The position numbers were made by a program, and so were the translations under genes. A DNA stretch of 64,000 nucleotides from JADJYF01 sp050186725 (GTDB taxonomy: Bacteria; Pseudomonadota; Gammaproteobacteria; Ga0077536), in contig JBFWYG010000017.1 in assembly GCA_050186725.1 (NCBI GenBank), positions 6,802 through 70,801 of the forward strand, in the 5' to 3' direction. Below the pieces are notes generated by a model that was not told the origin of the DNA, searched no databases, and saw nothing but the letters and a program-made list of their open reading frames with translations. Shown in pieces: positions 32,027 to 41,875 of the stretch (its first letter is position 1; each line of letters starts with the position of its first letter).

Positions 32027-33232
32027 ATGCGCGTCACCACCAACCAGATGTACAGCCAGTCGCTCGCGCGCATGCTCGAGCTGCAGGCCAGCACCCGCGA
32101 CCTCCAGACCCAGATCTCGAGCGGCAAGCGCATCTCCACGCCGGGCGACGACCCGGTGGCGGCGGTCGAGGTCATGCAGATCAACGACCGCACCAACGCC
32201 TCCACCCAGTTCGATCGCAACGGCGCGCTGGCCGAGCAGCGCCTGACCCAGGTGGACGACGTGCTGGGCGGCGTGAGCAACATGCTGCAGCGGGTCAACG
32301 ATCTCCTGCTGCAGGGACGCAGCGAGCAGCTTGGCAATTCCGACCGCGACGCCATCGCCAAGGAGATCCGCGAGCAGATGGACGTGCTGCTCGACATCGG
32401 CAACACGCGCAACGCGTCGGGCGAGTTCATCTTCGCCGGCGCCAAGGTCGGCACCCGGCCCTTCACCGCCGACGCGCTCGGCAACGTCACCTACAACGGC
32501 GACCAGACGGTGCGCGAACTGGCGCTGTCCGAGACCCGCAGCGTGGCCGAGAGCTTCACCGGCCACGACGCCTTCTTCGCCGTGCGCAACGGCAACGGCG
32601 TGTTCGTCACCGGACGCAACGCGGCCAACACCGGCACCGCCCAGATCAGTGACAACACCCTGATCAACGGCGCGGCCTACGTGGCCCACGACTACCGCAT
32701 CCGCTTCACCAGCGCGACCACCTACGACATCATCGACGACACCGCCGGCAGCAACGTCGCGACCAACCAGGCCTACGTGGACGGCTCGGCCATCAGCTTC
32801 AACGGCATGCAGGTCACGGTGTTCGGCGCGGCTGCCACGGGCGACGAGTTCAGCGTCGAACCCAGCCAGAACCAGTCCCTGTTCGTGACCCTGGGCGACA
32901 TCGCCACGGTGCTGGAGACCGGCTACGCCAACCCGACCGAGCAGGCCAACTTCGGCTTCGACATCGACCGCGCGATCGAGGCGATGAACCGCTCGATGGA
33001 GAAGGTCGCGGAGCTGCGCTCGACCACCGGAGCGCGGCTGAACAGCATCAGCGCCCAGCGCGACGTGAACGATCAGCTGAACCTGACCCTGCAGCGCCTG
33101 CGCTCCAACCTCGAGGACGTCGACCTGGTGTCGGCCATCACCAGCCTGACCCAGCAGACCACCGCGCTGGAGGCCGCGCAGCAGGCCTTCGTCAAGGTGC
33201 AGAACCTGACGCTGTTCGACTACATCGACTGA
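32027..33232 (+). CDS. flgL: FlgL, hook-filament junction protein 3
   Basis: This 401-residue flagellin-like junction protein starts MRVTTNQMYSQSLARMLELQASTRDLQTQISSGKRISTPGDDPVAAVE, and the C-terminal helix contains LVSAITSLTQQTTALEAAQQAFVKVQNLTLFDYI. The FIFAGAKVGTRPFT motif is typical of FlgL. It is the last gene of the hook operon; unlike in Pseudomonas, no flagellin gene follows. Confidence 0.95.
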   Translation: MRVTTNQMYSQSLARMLELQASTRDLQTQISSGKRISTPGDDPVAAVEVMQINDRTNASTQFDRNGALAEQRLTQVDDVLGGVSNMLQRVNDLLLQGRSEQLGNSDRDAIAKEIREQMDVLLDIGNTRNASGEFIFAGAKVGTRPFTADALGNVTYNGDQTVRELALSETRSVAESFTGHDAFFAVRNGNGVFVTGRNAANTGTAQISDNTLINGAAYVAHDYRIRFTSATTYDIIDDTAGSNVATNQAYVDGSAISFNGMQVTVFGAAATGDEFSVEPSQNQSLFVTLGDIATVLETGYANPTEQANFGFDIDRAIEAMNRSMEKVAELRSTTGARLNSISAQRDVNDQLNLTLQRLRSNLEDVDLVSAITSLTQQTTALEAAQQAFVKVQNLTLFDYID

Positions 33233-33354
33233 GGCGCGCCGCGGACCGGCAGACGAAAACGCGAAGGAGTTCGCGCATCCGCCGGTCAAGCGCCGCCGCC
33301 GCGCGCCGCTAGCCTCGCGACGAGGCGGCCTTCGCCGCCCGTGCGGAGGCTGGC

Positions 33355-33540
33355 GTGACCCCGGAACTCGAACTGCCCACCGACCACCTGCTGCGCCGCC
33401 TGCGCAGCCTGACCTGTCTGCGCCTGCGCGCCGCCCGGCGCGGCGACGATGGCCTGGCGGTGCTGATCGGGCGGGAGCGCACCGCCTGCCTCGAGGCGCT
33501 CCGGTCCGCGACCCCGGCGGTGCGTCGCATCGCCGCCTGA
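33355..33540 (+). CDS. Small basic protein, unknown
   Basis: I do not recognise this 61-residue protein. It starts with GTG at 33355, with GGAGG six bases upstream, and reads TPELELPTDHLLRRLRSLTCLRLRAARRGDDGLAVLIGRERTACLEALRS and onward. It is predicted to be helical, with an amphipathic Leu/Arg-rich centre and two cysteines. It sits in the slot between flgL and fleQ where Pseudomonas has flagellin, cap and chaperone genes. It could be a small motility accessory protein or a chance ORF; the good ribosome site favours a gene. Confidence 0.45.
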   Translation: MTPELELPTDHLLRRLRSLTCLRLRAARRGDDGLAVLIGRERTACLEALRSATPAVRRIAA

Positions 33541-33648
33541 TCCGAGTCGCCTTTCCGACGCCAGTCGTCAGCCGGGCCACTGGCTGGGGTGACGCAGTTC
33601 CGGCCGCCGCCAACCCCCCGTCGTGATCAAGTGCGCGGCAACGCTTTC

Positions 33649-33678
33649 TTGACAGCTTCCCACCCTGCGCCGTATACC
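33649..33678 (+). promoter_or_regulatory. Sigma-70-type promoter for fleQ
   Basis: TTGACA (33649) and TATACC (33673) are separated by 18 bases, 113 bases before the fleQ start. This fits fleQ as the top, sigma-70-dependent tier. Confidence 0.6.
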
Positions 33679-33791
33679 TGACCGCACCCGCGGGCGCCCG
33701 CGTCGGCCCTTCGACGCGCGCGCCATTGCCCAGGCGGGACTCGAGCCGCAAACACAAGCATCGCCGAGACGATGTGAGGAGCCGACACACC

Positions 33792-35240
<1,449 letters not shown>

Positions 35241-35255
35241 CGGATCTCTGACGCT

Positions 35256-35285
35256 CGTCGCCTCTTGGCGGCGGGTCATTTTTCT
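35256..35285 (+). terminator. Probable terminator after fleQ
   Basis: CGTCGCC and GGCGGCG form a 7-bp stem (one G-U pair) with a TCTT loop, followed by GGTCATTTTTCT. It lies 15 bases after the fleQ stop and before the fleS promoter. Confidence 0.5.
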
Positions 35286-35316
35286 CAAGCCTCGGAAATT
35301 AAAAGATAAATTTCCG

Positions 35317-35332
35317 TGGCATGGTCCTTGCT
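35317..35332 (+). promoter_or_regulatory. Sigma-54 promoter for fleSR
   Basis: TGGCATG-GTCC-TTGCT differs from consensus at one position; it ends 59 bases before the fleS ATG, just after an AT-rich tract that could hold an activator site. Confidence 0.85.
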
Positions 35333-35391
35333 CAAAAGCTTCCGGGTGACCGCCGCATTGACGCGGGGGTCGGAACAGAGAAGCCGAGAGC

Positions 35392-36573
35392 ATGAGCACC
35401 GCAGCCTCCATCACCATCTCTCACCTGTGTGAAGCCCTTACCGGCCTGCGCGACATTCCACGTCAGCGTCCCGCCGCGCAACTCGAACGCGAGCTGGCCG
35501 AGGCCCGCGCCGACGAAGGCCGCGAACGGCGCGAGCGCGAGCGCCTCGCCGCGCGCCTGAACAACCTGCTGGACGCGCTGCCGGGCGGCGTGGTCGTGCT
35601 GGACCAGCGCGGCACCGTCCAGGAATTCAACCCGGCGGCGGTCGAGCTGCTCGGGCCGCTCAGCCGCGGTGAAGCCTGGGCCGGCGTGGTCGGTCGCGCC
35701 TTCGCGCCGCGCTGGGACGACGGCCACGACGTGTCCTTGACCGACGGGCGCCGTGTCAACATCGCGACCCAGGCGCTGTCCGGCGAGCCGGGTCAGATCC
35801 TGCTCGTGAAGGACGTCACCGAGACCCGCCTGCTGCAGGACCAGCTCGCCCATCACAAGCGGCTCTCGGCCAAGACCGAGATGGCCGCGGCGATGGCGCA
35901 TCAGATCCGCACGCCGCTCGCCGCGGCGCTGCTGAATCTCGGCAACCTGCGCCGCGCGCGGGACGAGGCCGGGCGCGAGCGCGCGCTCGAGCGCGGGCTC
36001 ATGTCGCTGCGCAAGCTCGAGCGCCTGGTGGACGAGATGCTGCTGTTCGCCCGCGGCGGCCAGCTCGCGGTCGAAGCGGTGGAGGTGGACGCGCTGTACG
36101 CCGCGCTCGAAGCGGCGGCTGCCGAGAACTTCCATGTGAGCGGCTTCCAGGTCGAGTTCGCGCCCTGCGCGGCCAGCGGACGCCTCTATGTCAACCAGCC
36201 CGCGCTGACCAGCGTGGTGCTGAACCTGATCGACAACGCCTGCCACGCCTGTCGCGGCGAGGGGCGCATCGCGCTGTCCGCGACCCAGGACGAGGGCCAT
36301 CTCCGGCTCCGTTTCGCCGACCAGGGCCCGGGCATTGCGGCGGCCCAGGCCGAGCAGATCTTCGAACCGTTCTTCACCACCCGCGCCAACGGCACCGGCC
36401 TCGGCCTGCCGGTGGCGCGCGCGGTGGCCCGTGCCCACGGCGGTGAGCTGACGCTCGAGGCCACCGACGGCGGCGCGTGCTTCGTCATGACGCTGCCGCT
36501 GATCGGCGCGCAGCACGCCGGCACCGATGCCCATGCGAGCGACCTGCCGGTCGCCGCCAGCCACGCAGGATGA
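35392..36573 (+). CDS. fleS: FleS, sensor histidine kinase of the FleSR pair
   Basis: This 393-residue soluble kinase has a coiled-coil N-terminus (residues 25-55), a PAS domain (LLDALPGGVVVLDQRGTVQEFNPAAVELLG), then a HisKA box AAAMAHQIRTPLAAAL with the phospho-acceptor His near residue 169. The HATPase domain shows NLIDNACHAC, FADQGPGI and NGTGLGLPVARAVARAHGG. There is no membrane helix, so it senses an internal signal, presumably assembly state. It is followed by its regulator fleR after five bases. Confidence 0.93.
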   Translation: MSTAASITISHLCEALTGLRDIPRQRPAAQLERELAEARADEGRERRERERLAARLNNLLDALPGGVVVLDQRGTVQEFNPAAVELLGPLSRGEAWAGVVGRAFAPRWDDGHDVSLTDGRRVNIATQALSGEPGQILLVKDVTETRLLQDQLAHHKRLSAKTEMAAAMAHQIRTPLAAALLNLGNLRRARDEAGRERALERGLMSLRKLERLVDEMLLFARGGQLAVEAVEVDALYAALEAAAAENFHVSGFQVEFAPCAASGRLYVNQPALTSVVLNLIDNACHACRGEGRIALSATQDEGHLRLRFADQGPGIAAAQAEQIFEPFFTTRANGTGLGLPVARAVARAHGGELTLEATDGGACFVMTLPLIGAQHAGTDAHASDLPVAASHAG

Positions 36574-36578
36574 TTCCC

Positions 36579-38000
36579 ATGAACGCGCATCACACTCGCA
36601 TCCTCATCGTCGAAGACGACCACGCACTGCGCGAGGCGCTGCTCGACACGGCCTCGCTGGCAGGTTTCGACGCCACCGGCGCGTCCGACGGTCGCGCCGC
36701 GCTGGCGCGCCTGGACGGCGACGACTTCGACCTCGTGATCAGCGACATCCAGATGGAACCGATGGACGGCCACGCGCTGCTGCGCGAGATCCGCAGCCGC
36801 AACCGCGATCTGCCGGTGGTCTTGATGACCGCCTACGAGTCGATCCAGAGCGCGGTCGCGGCGCTGCGCGAGGGCGCGACCGATTACCTGGTGAAGCCAT
36901 TCGAAGCGGAAGTGCTGATCGCGCGCATCGACGACTGGCTGCCGCCCGCGCCCGCGCCGCTGGAAGACGACGTGGTCGCCGTCGACCCGGTGTCGGCCAA
37001 GGTGTTCGAACTGGCGCGCCGCGTGGCGCAGTCCGACGCCTCGGTGATGATCACCGGCGAATCCGGGGTGGGCAAGGAAATCGTGTTCCGTACCATCCAT
37101 CGCCATTCCAACCGCGCGACCCAGACGCCTCTTGCGATCAACTGCGCGGCCATTCCGGACAACATGCTCGAAGCCGTGCTGTTCGGCTACGAGAAAGGCG
37201 CCTTCACCGGCGCCTTCAAGGCTTGCCCGGGCAAGTTCGAGCAGGCGCAGGACTCGAGCCTCCTGCTGGACGAAATCTCCGAGATGCCGCTCGCGCTGCA
37301 GGCCAAGCTGCTGCGCGTGCTGCAGGAGCGCCAGGTGGAGCGCCTCGGCAGCAACAAGATCATCGACCTCGACGTGCGCATCGTCGCCACCACCAACCGC
37401 GATCTGAAACGCGAAGTGGAAGCCGGGCGCTTCCGCGAGGATCTCTACTACCGTCTGAACGTGATGCCGATCCATGTGCCGCCGCTGCGTCAGCGCCGCG
37501 GCGACATCCTGCCGCTCGCGCAGGCCCTGCTGGCGCGCGCCGCCGCGCGCGGCGCGCAGCGCGTGCCGCAGCTCGGCGCGAGCGCGCGGTCGCTGCTCAT
37601 GGCCCACGACTGGCCGGGCAACATCCGCGAACTCGACAACGTCATGCAGCGCGCGCTGATCCTGCACCAGGGCGAGGCCATCGAAGGCCGCGACCTGGTG
37701 TTCGAAACGCTGGGCGGGGCCTTGCCCGAGGCACGCCCGATCTTCGTCGCGAGCGCGCCCAGCGCGCCCGTCGAGGCGGCGGTCGCGGCCGAGGACGACG
37801 AGCAGGAGCACGAGGACGGCGCCGCCGAGTCCCTGGGCGGAGACCTGAAGGATCACGAGCGTCGCCTCATCCTGAGCGCGCTGGAGGAAGGACGCGGCAG
37901 CCGCAAGTTCGCCGCGCAGAAGCTCGGCATCAGCCCGCGCACGCTGCGCTACAAGCTGGCGCGCCTGCGCGACGCCGGCGTGGCCGTGCCGGAAGTCTGA
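36579..38000 (+). CDS. fleR: FleR, sigma-54 response regulator
   Basis: This 473-residue NtrC-type regulator has an intact receiver (ILIVEDDHALREALLDTA, phospho-Asp in LVISDIQMEPMDG, LVKPF), then AAA+ with Walker A TGESGVGKE, the loop GAFTGA and Walker B LLLDEISE. The Fis-type HTH contains GSRKFAAQKLGISPRTLRYKLARLR. It activates the second wave of sigma-54 promoters when phosphorylated by FleS. ATG 36579 (MNAHHTRIL) has AGGA at the right distance; ATG 36570 in frame overlaps the fleS stop. Length equals Pseudomonas FleR. Confidence 0.94.
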   Translation: MNAHHTRILIVEDDHALREALLDTASLAGFDATGASDGRAALARLDGDDFDLVISDIQMEPMDGHALLREIRSRNRDLPVVLMTAYESIQSAVAALREGATDYLVKPFEAEVLIARIDDWLPPAPAPLEDDVVAVDPVSAKVFELARRVAQSDASVMITGESGVGKEIVFRTIHRHSNRATQTPLAINCAAIPDNMLEAVLFGYEKGAFTGAFKACPGKFEQAQDSSLLLDEISEMPLALQAKLLRVLQERQVERLGSNKIIDLDVRIVATTNRDLKREVEAGRFREDLYYRLNVMPIHVPPLRQRRGDILPLAQALLARAAARGAQRVPQLGASARSLLMAHDWPGNIRELDNVMQRALILHQGEAIEGRDLVFETLGGALPEARPIFVASAPSAPVEAAVAAEDDEQEHEDGAAESLGGDLKDHERRLILSALEEGRGSRKFAAQKLGISPRTLRYKLARLRDAGVAVPEV

Positions 38001-38029
38001 CGCGCTGCGTCGTCCCGCGGAGAGTAGCC

Positions 38030-38371
38030 ATGAGCAGCAACACCATCGACGCCCAGGCCGTGCTGGCGCAGATGCGCCTGCTGGCCGCCCGGGCACGCGG
38101 CGTGGACATGCCGCAGGCGGTCTCACCGCTAGAGACCGGCGCGCAGAGCGTCAACTTCGGCGACGCGATGCAAAACGCGCTCGAGTTCGTCAACACCCGC
38201 CAGGTCGAGGCGCGCAACCTGACCGAGCGGTTCGAACAGGGCGACAAGAACATCGACGTCGCGCAGGTGATGGTCGCGATGCAGAAGGCGAGCCTGTCCT
38301 TCCAGGCCGCCACCCAGGTTCGCAACAAGCTGGTGTCCGCCTACCAGGACATCATGAACATGCCGCTGTGA
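38030..38371 (+). CDS. fliE: FliE, MS ring-rod junction protein
   Basis: This 113-residue protein is small and helical. FliE hallmarks are FGDAMQNALEFVNTRQVEARNLTERFEQGDKNIDVAQVMVAMQKASLSFQAATQVRNKLVSAYQDIMNMPL. It is the adaptor between the FliF ring and the FlgB/FlgC rod and the first type III-exported subunit. It starts 29 bases after fleR with no obvious own promoter, so it may be read through from the fleSR promoter. Confidence 0.95.
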   Translation: MSSNTIDAQAVLAQMRLLAARARGVDMPQAVSPLETGAQSVNFGDAMQNALEFVNTRQVEARNLTERFEQGDKNIDVAQVMVAMQKASLSFQAATQVRNKLVSAYQDIMNMPL

Positions 38372-38403
38372 TGCAGCCGACCACGACACCTTAGAGCACG
38401 ACC

Positions 38404-40164
38404 ATGGCCGAAGCCGCCACATTCAATGCCCAGGCATCCCTGATGCTGTTGCTCCGCCAGGCCGGCGTGCTGGTCGGACTGGCGGCCGCGGTCGCGCTCG
38501 GGCTCTACGTCGCGCTGTGGGCGCGCCAGCCCGAGTACGGCATCCTGTTCGCCAACGTCGAAGCGCGCGACATGTCGCGCGTCACCGAGGCGCTGAACGC
38601 CAATGCCGTGCCCTACAAGCTGTCCGGTGACGGCAGCAGCGTGCTGGTGGCCGCGGACAAGCTGACCGAGACGCGCATGAAGCTCGCGAGCGCGGGCCTC
38701 ACGCCCGACAACGGTGAAGGTGGCTTCGAGAAGATGCAGGAGGCGCAGCCCTTCGGCACCAGCCAGTTCCTCGAACAGGCGCGCTACCAGCACGCCATCG
38801 AAGGCGAGCTGTCGCGCTCGGTGGCGCACATCACCAACGTGCGCGCGGCGCGCGTGCACCTCGCGCTGCCCAAGCAGTCGGCCTTCGCGCGCACCAAGCG
38901 CGATCCGAGCGCGTCGGTGATCATCGACTTGTACAACGGCCGCTCGCTCGAGCCGCACCAGGTCGCCGCCATCGCGCAGATGGTGGCGGCCGCCGTGCCG
39001 GGCATGCCGGCCGACAAGGTGACCGTCATCGATCAGCGCGGCAACCTGCTGACCGACAACGACGCCGGGCCCGATGGCCTGATGCTCTCGGCCAAGCGCT
39101 TCGAATACACCCGCACACTGGAGCAGTCCTACATCGATCGCGTCGAGGACATCCTCTCGCCTCTGGTCGGCGCCGACGGCGTGCGCGCGCAGGTCACCGC
39201 GGCGCTCGACTTCACCGACTCCGAGCAGACCCGCGAGAGCTACAACCCCGACCTGCAGGCGGTGCGCAGCGAATCCTCCACCGAGGAGGAACGCAGCGGC
39301 GACGCCGCCAACGGCGTGCCGGGCGCGCTCAGCAACCAGCCGCCGGGGCCGGCCAGTGCGCCGGAGCAGACGGCCGCCGCGGGCGCCGCGGGCCAGGCCC
39401 AGGCCGCCGCGTCGCCGAGCAACAAGCGCAGCCAGATGACCAAGAACTACGAGGTCGATCGCACCATCAGCCACACCAAGGACGCGCTCGGCAACATCAA
39501 GCGCCTGTCGGTGGCGGTGGTGGTGCGCGCGCCGGTGGCGCCGCCGGCGCCGCCGAAGTCGGCCGAGGGCGACAGCGCCGAGGGCGCGGCCGAAGACGGC
39601 AAGCCGGCCGAGGGCGAGGCCGCCGCGCCCGTCGCGCCGCCCAAGCCCGCCGCCTACAGCGAGGAAGAGATCAAGCGCATGACGGACCTGGTCAAGGAGG
39701 CCATCGGTTTCGACGCCGCGCGCGGCGATACGGTGAGCATCACCAGCGCAGAGTTCCAGGTCCCGCCGCCGCCCGAGCCGCTGCCGGAACCGCCCATCTG
39801 GCAGCAGCCCTGGGTGTGGAACCTGGCCAAGCAGGTGGCCGGCGGACTGTTCGTGCTGTTCGTGCTGTTCGGCGTGATTCGCCCGACCGTGAAGTCGCTG
39901 ATGAGCAAGCCGCTCAAAGTGGTGGGCGAGGCGGGCGACGTGGCCGCGCTCGAAGGCGCGACGCTCGGTCCCAACGGCCTGCCGGCGCTGCCGGGCGCGG
40001 TGGTCGGCGCCGACGGTCAGCTCGCGCTGCCGGGCGCGGCGGCGGGCGGTGGTCCGCTGACCGTCGCCGCGGAACTCGACCCGAACATCGACTCGGTCAA
40101 GCAATTCGTCAACAGCGATCCGCGCGTCGCCGCGCAGGTCATCAAGGGGTGGGTCGGCGAGTAA
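38404..40164 (+). CDS. fliF: FliF, MS-ring protein
   Basis: This 586-residue inner-membrane ring protein has a first membrane helix near residues 20-40 (GVLVGLAAAVALGLYVALW). Ring-building motifs are present (YGILFANVEARDMSRVTEALNA, GFEKMQEAQPFGTSQFLEQARYQHAIEGELSRSV, NYEVDRTISHT). A second helix follows near 480 (VWNLAKQVAGGLFVLFVLFG). The C-terminal tail (ELDPNIDSVKQFVNSDPRVAAQVIKGWV) binds FliG. The periplasmic part has an unusually Ala/Pro/Glu-rich linker (around 375-410) with SAEGDSAEGAAEDGKPAEGEA. Confidence 0.95.
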   Translation: MAEAATFNAQASLMLLLRQAGVLVGLAAAVALGLYVALWARQPEYGILFANVEARDMSRVTEALNANAVPYKLSGDGSSVLVAADKLTETRMKLASAGLTPDNGEGGFEKMQEAQPFGTSQFLEQARYQHAIEGELSRSVAHITNVRAARVHLALPKQSAFARTKRDPSASVIIDLYNGRSLEPHQVAAIAQMVAAAVPGMPADKVTVIDQRGNLLTDNDAGPDGLMLSAKRFEYTRTLEQSYIDRVEDILSPLVGADGVRAQVTAALDFTDSEQTRESYNPDLQAVRSESSTEEERSGDAANGVPGALSNQPPGPASAPEQTAAAGAAGQAQAAASPSNKRSQMTKNYEVDRTISHTKDALGNIKRLSVAVVVRAPVAPPAPPKSAEGDSAEGAAEDGKPAEGEAAAPVAPPKPAAYSEEEIKRMTDLVKEAIGFDAARGDTVSITSAEFQVPPPPEPLPEPPIWQQPWVWNLAKQVAGGLFVLFVLFGVIRPTVKSLMSKPLKVVGEAGDVAALEGATLGPNGLPALPGAVVGADGQLALPGAAAGGGPLTVAAELDPNIDSVKQFVNSDPRVAAQVIKGWVGE

Positions 40165-40182
40165 GCCGCCCGGGGAGCCGCC

Positions 40183-41190
40183 ATGCCAGACGCAGCCAGC
40201 CAACTCGACGGCGCGCAGAAAGCCGCCATCCTGCTCATGTCCATCGGCGAAGGGCCGGCGGCCGAGATCATGAAGTACCTCGGGCCTCGCCAGGTGCAGA
40301 AGATCGGCGTCGCCATGACCAGCCTGGACGTGGTCTCGCCGTCCAACGTCAACACCGCCATTACCGACTTCATCGAGTCCGTGCGCTCGCACACCGGGCT
40401 CGGCATCGGCAACGAGGAATACATCCGCTCGGTGCTGACCAACGCGCTCGGCGAAGAGAAAGCCACCAGCATGATCGACCGCATCCTGCTCGGCGGACAC
40501 ACCAAGGGGCTGGAATCGCTGAAGTGGATGGACCCGCGCGCGATCGTCGAGCTGGTGCGCTACGAGCATCCGCAGATCATCGCCATCGTGCTGTCCTACC
40601 TGGACAGCGACCAGTCGGCCGAGGTGCTGTCGCTGCTGCCGGAGAACACCCGCGCGGACCTGCTCATGCGCGTCGCCACCATGGACGGCATCCAGCCGGC
40701 GGCGATGAAGGAGCTGAACGAGATGCTCGAGCTGCAGCTGCGCGGCGGCGTGGGCGGCCAGCAGTCCTCGCTCGGCGGCATCAAGTGCGCGGCGGAGATC
40801 CTGAACTACGTCGATCGCAGCGTGGAAGCGAAGATCAACGAGCAGATCACCGAGGCCGACGCCGATCTCGCAACCAAGATCCAGGACCTCATGTTCACCT
40901 TCGAGAACATCGCCGACATCGACGACCGCGGCATCCAGGCGCTGCTGCGCGAGGTCTCGACCGACAACCTGGTGCTGGCGATGAAGGGCTGCGACGACAC
41001 CATCAAGGAGAAGATCTTCAAGAACATGTCGAGCCGCGCGGCCGAGATGCTGCGCGAAGACCTGGAGTCCAAGGGGCCGGTCAAGCTCTCGGAAGTGGAA
41101 GGGGCGCAGAAGGAAATCCTAGGGATAGCCCGCCGCATGGCCGACGAAGGCACCATCAGCCTCGGCGGCTCCGGCGAGCAGATGGTCTAG
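40183..41190 (+). CDS. fliG: FliG, motor switch protein
   Basis: This 335-residue rotor protein couples the MS ring to torque generation. Visible motifs are AAILLMSIGEGPAAEIMKYLGPRQVQKIG, the middle EHPQIIAIVLSYLDSDQSAEVLSLLPE, and the torque helix region FTFENIADIDDRGIQALLREV with LVLAMKGCDDTIKEKIFKNMSSRAAEMLREDLE. Charged residues that meet the stator are conserved. It starts 18 bases after fliF. Confidence 0.96.
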   Translation: MPDAASQLDGAQKAAILLMSIGEGPAAEIMKYLGPRQVQKIGVAMTSLDVVSPSNVNTAITDFIESVRSHTGLGIGNEEYIRSVLTNALGEEKATSMIDRILLGGHTKGLESLKWMDPRAIVELVRYEHPQIIAIVLSYLDSDQSAEVLSLLPENTRADLLMRVATMDGIQPAAMKELNEMLELQLRGGVGGQQSSLGGIKCAAEILNYVDRSVEAKINEQITEADADLATKIQDLMFTFENIADIDDRGIQALLREVSTDNLVLAMKGCDDTIKEKIFKNMSSRAAEMLREDLESKGPVKLSEVEGAQKEILGIARRMADEGTISLGGSGEQMV

Positions 41191-41215
41191 TGACTGAACG
41201 GTCGGGAGCAGGCGG

Positions 41216-41875
41216 ATGAGCGAAGTGAACATGGCGCAGATGGCGGGCGACGACGTGGTGGTGACGCGCTTCGAGCTGCCCGACATCGAGGACCTCCTGG
41301 TACGCAACCGCGGCGACGGCGCCGGGGTGCTCACCGCCCGCGAGCTCGAGGCGATCCACAAGCAGGCCTACGCCGAAGGCTTCGACAACGGCCGCGCCGA
41401 CGGTTACCGCGAGGGCCGCGCCCGCGGCGAGGACGAAGTGCAGGCCCGCGCCCGCACCCTGGACAGTCTCGCCCGGCAGCTGGTCCAGCCGCTCGCCGCG
41501 CTGGACGAGGAGATGGTCAGCTCGGTGGCGGAACTCGCGCTGCTCATCGCCCGTCACCTGGTGCGCCGTGAACTCAAGACCGCGCCCGGCGAAGTGATCG
41601 GCGTGGTGCGCGAGACCATGCGCCTGCTGCCCATCGCGAGCCGCGGCACGACGCTGCATCTCAATCCCGACGACGTCGACCTGGTGCGCTCGGCGCTGTC
41701 CATCGACAACGAACAGATCGCCTGGCGCGTGGAGGCCGACCCGCTCATCGCGCGCGGCGGCTGCGTGGTCGAGACCGAGACCTCGCGCATCGACGCCACG
41801 GTGGAATCTCGCATCGCCGCCATCGCCTCGAAGATGTTCGGCGGCGAGCGCGAGTCGGATCGCGCGCCGGCATGA
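41216..41875 (+). CDS. fliH: FliH, export ATPase regulator
   Basis: This 219-residue stator-like protein regulates FliI. The GxxxG-rich helix typical of FliH is visible in AYAEGFDNGRADGYREGRARGEDE. The C-terminal part resembles V-type ATPase E subunits (VSSVAELALLIARHLVRRELKTAPGEVIGVVRETM). The ATG at 41216 follows the fliG stop by 25 bases, and its stop overlaps fliI by four bases (ATGA), so the two are translationally coupled. Confidence 0.93.
   Translation: MSEVNMAQMAGDDVVVTRFELPDIEDLLVRNRGDGAGVLTARELEAIHKQAYAEGFDNGRADGYREGRARGEDEVQARARTLDSLARQLVQPLAALDEEMVSSVAELALLIARHLVRRELKTAPGEVIGVVRETMRLLPIASRGTTLHLNPDDVDLVRSALSIDNEQIAWRVEADPLIARGGCVVETETSRIDATVESRIAAIASKMFGGERESDRAPA

Noticed and set aside
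33581..33596. TGGCTGG-GGTG-ACGCA as a sigma-54 promoter before fleQ
   Set aside because: The -24 box has two mismatches and a better sigma-70 promoter lies between it and fleQ; FleQ is expected at the sigma-70 tier.
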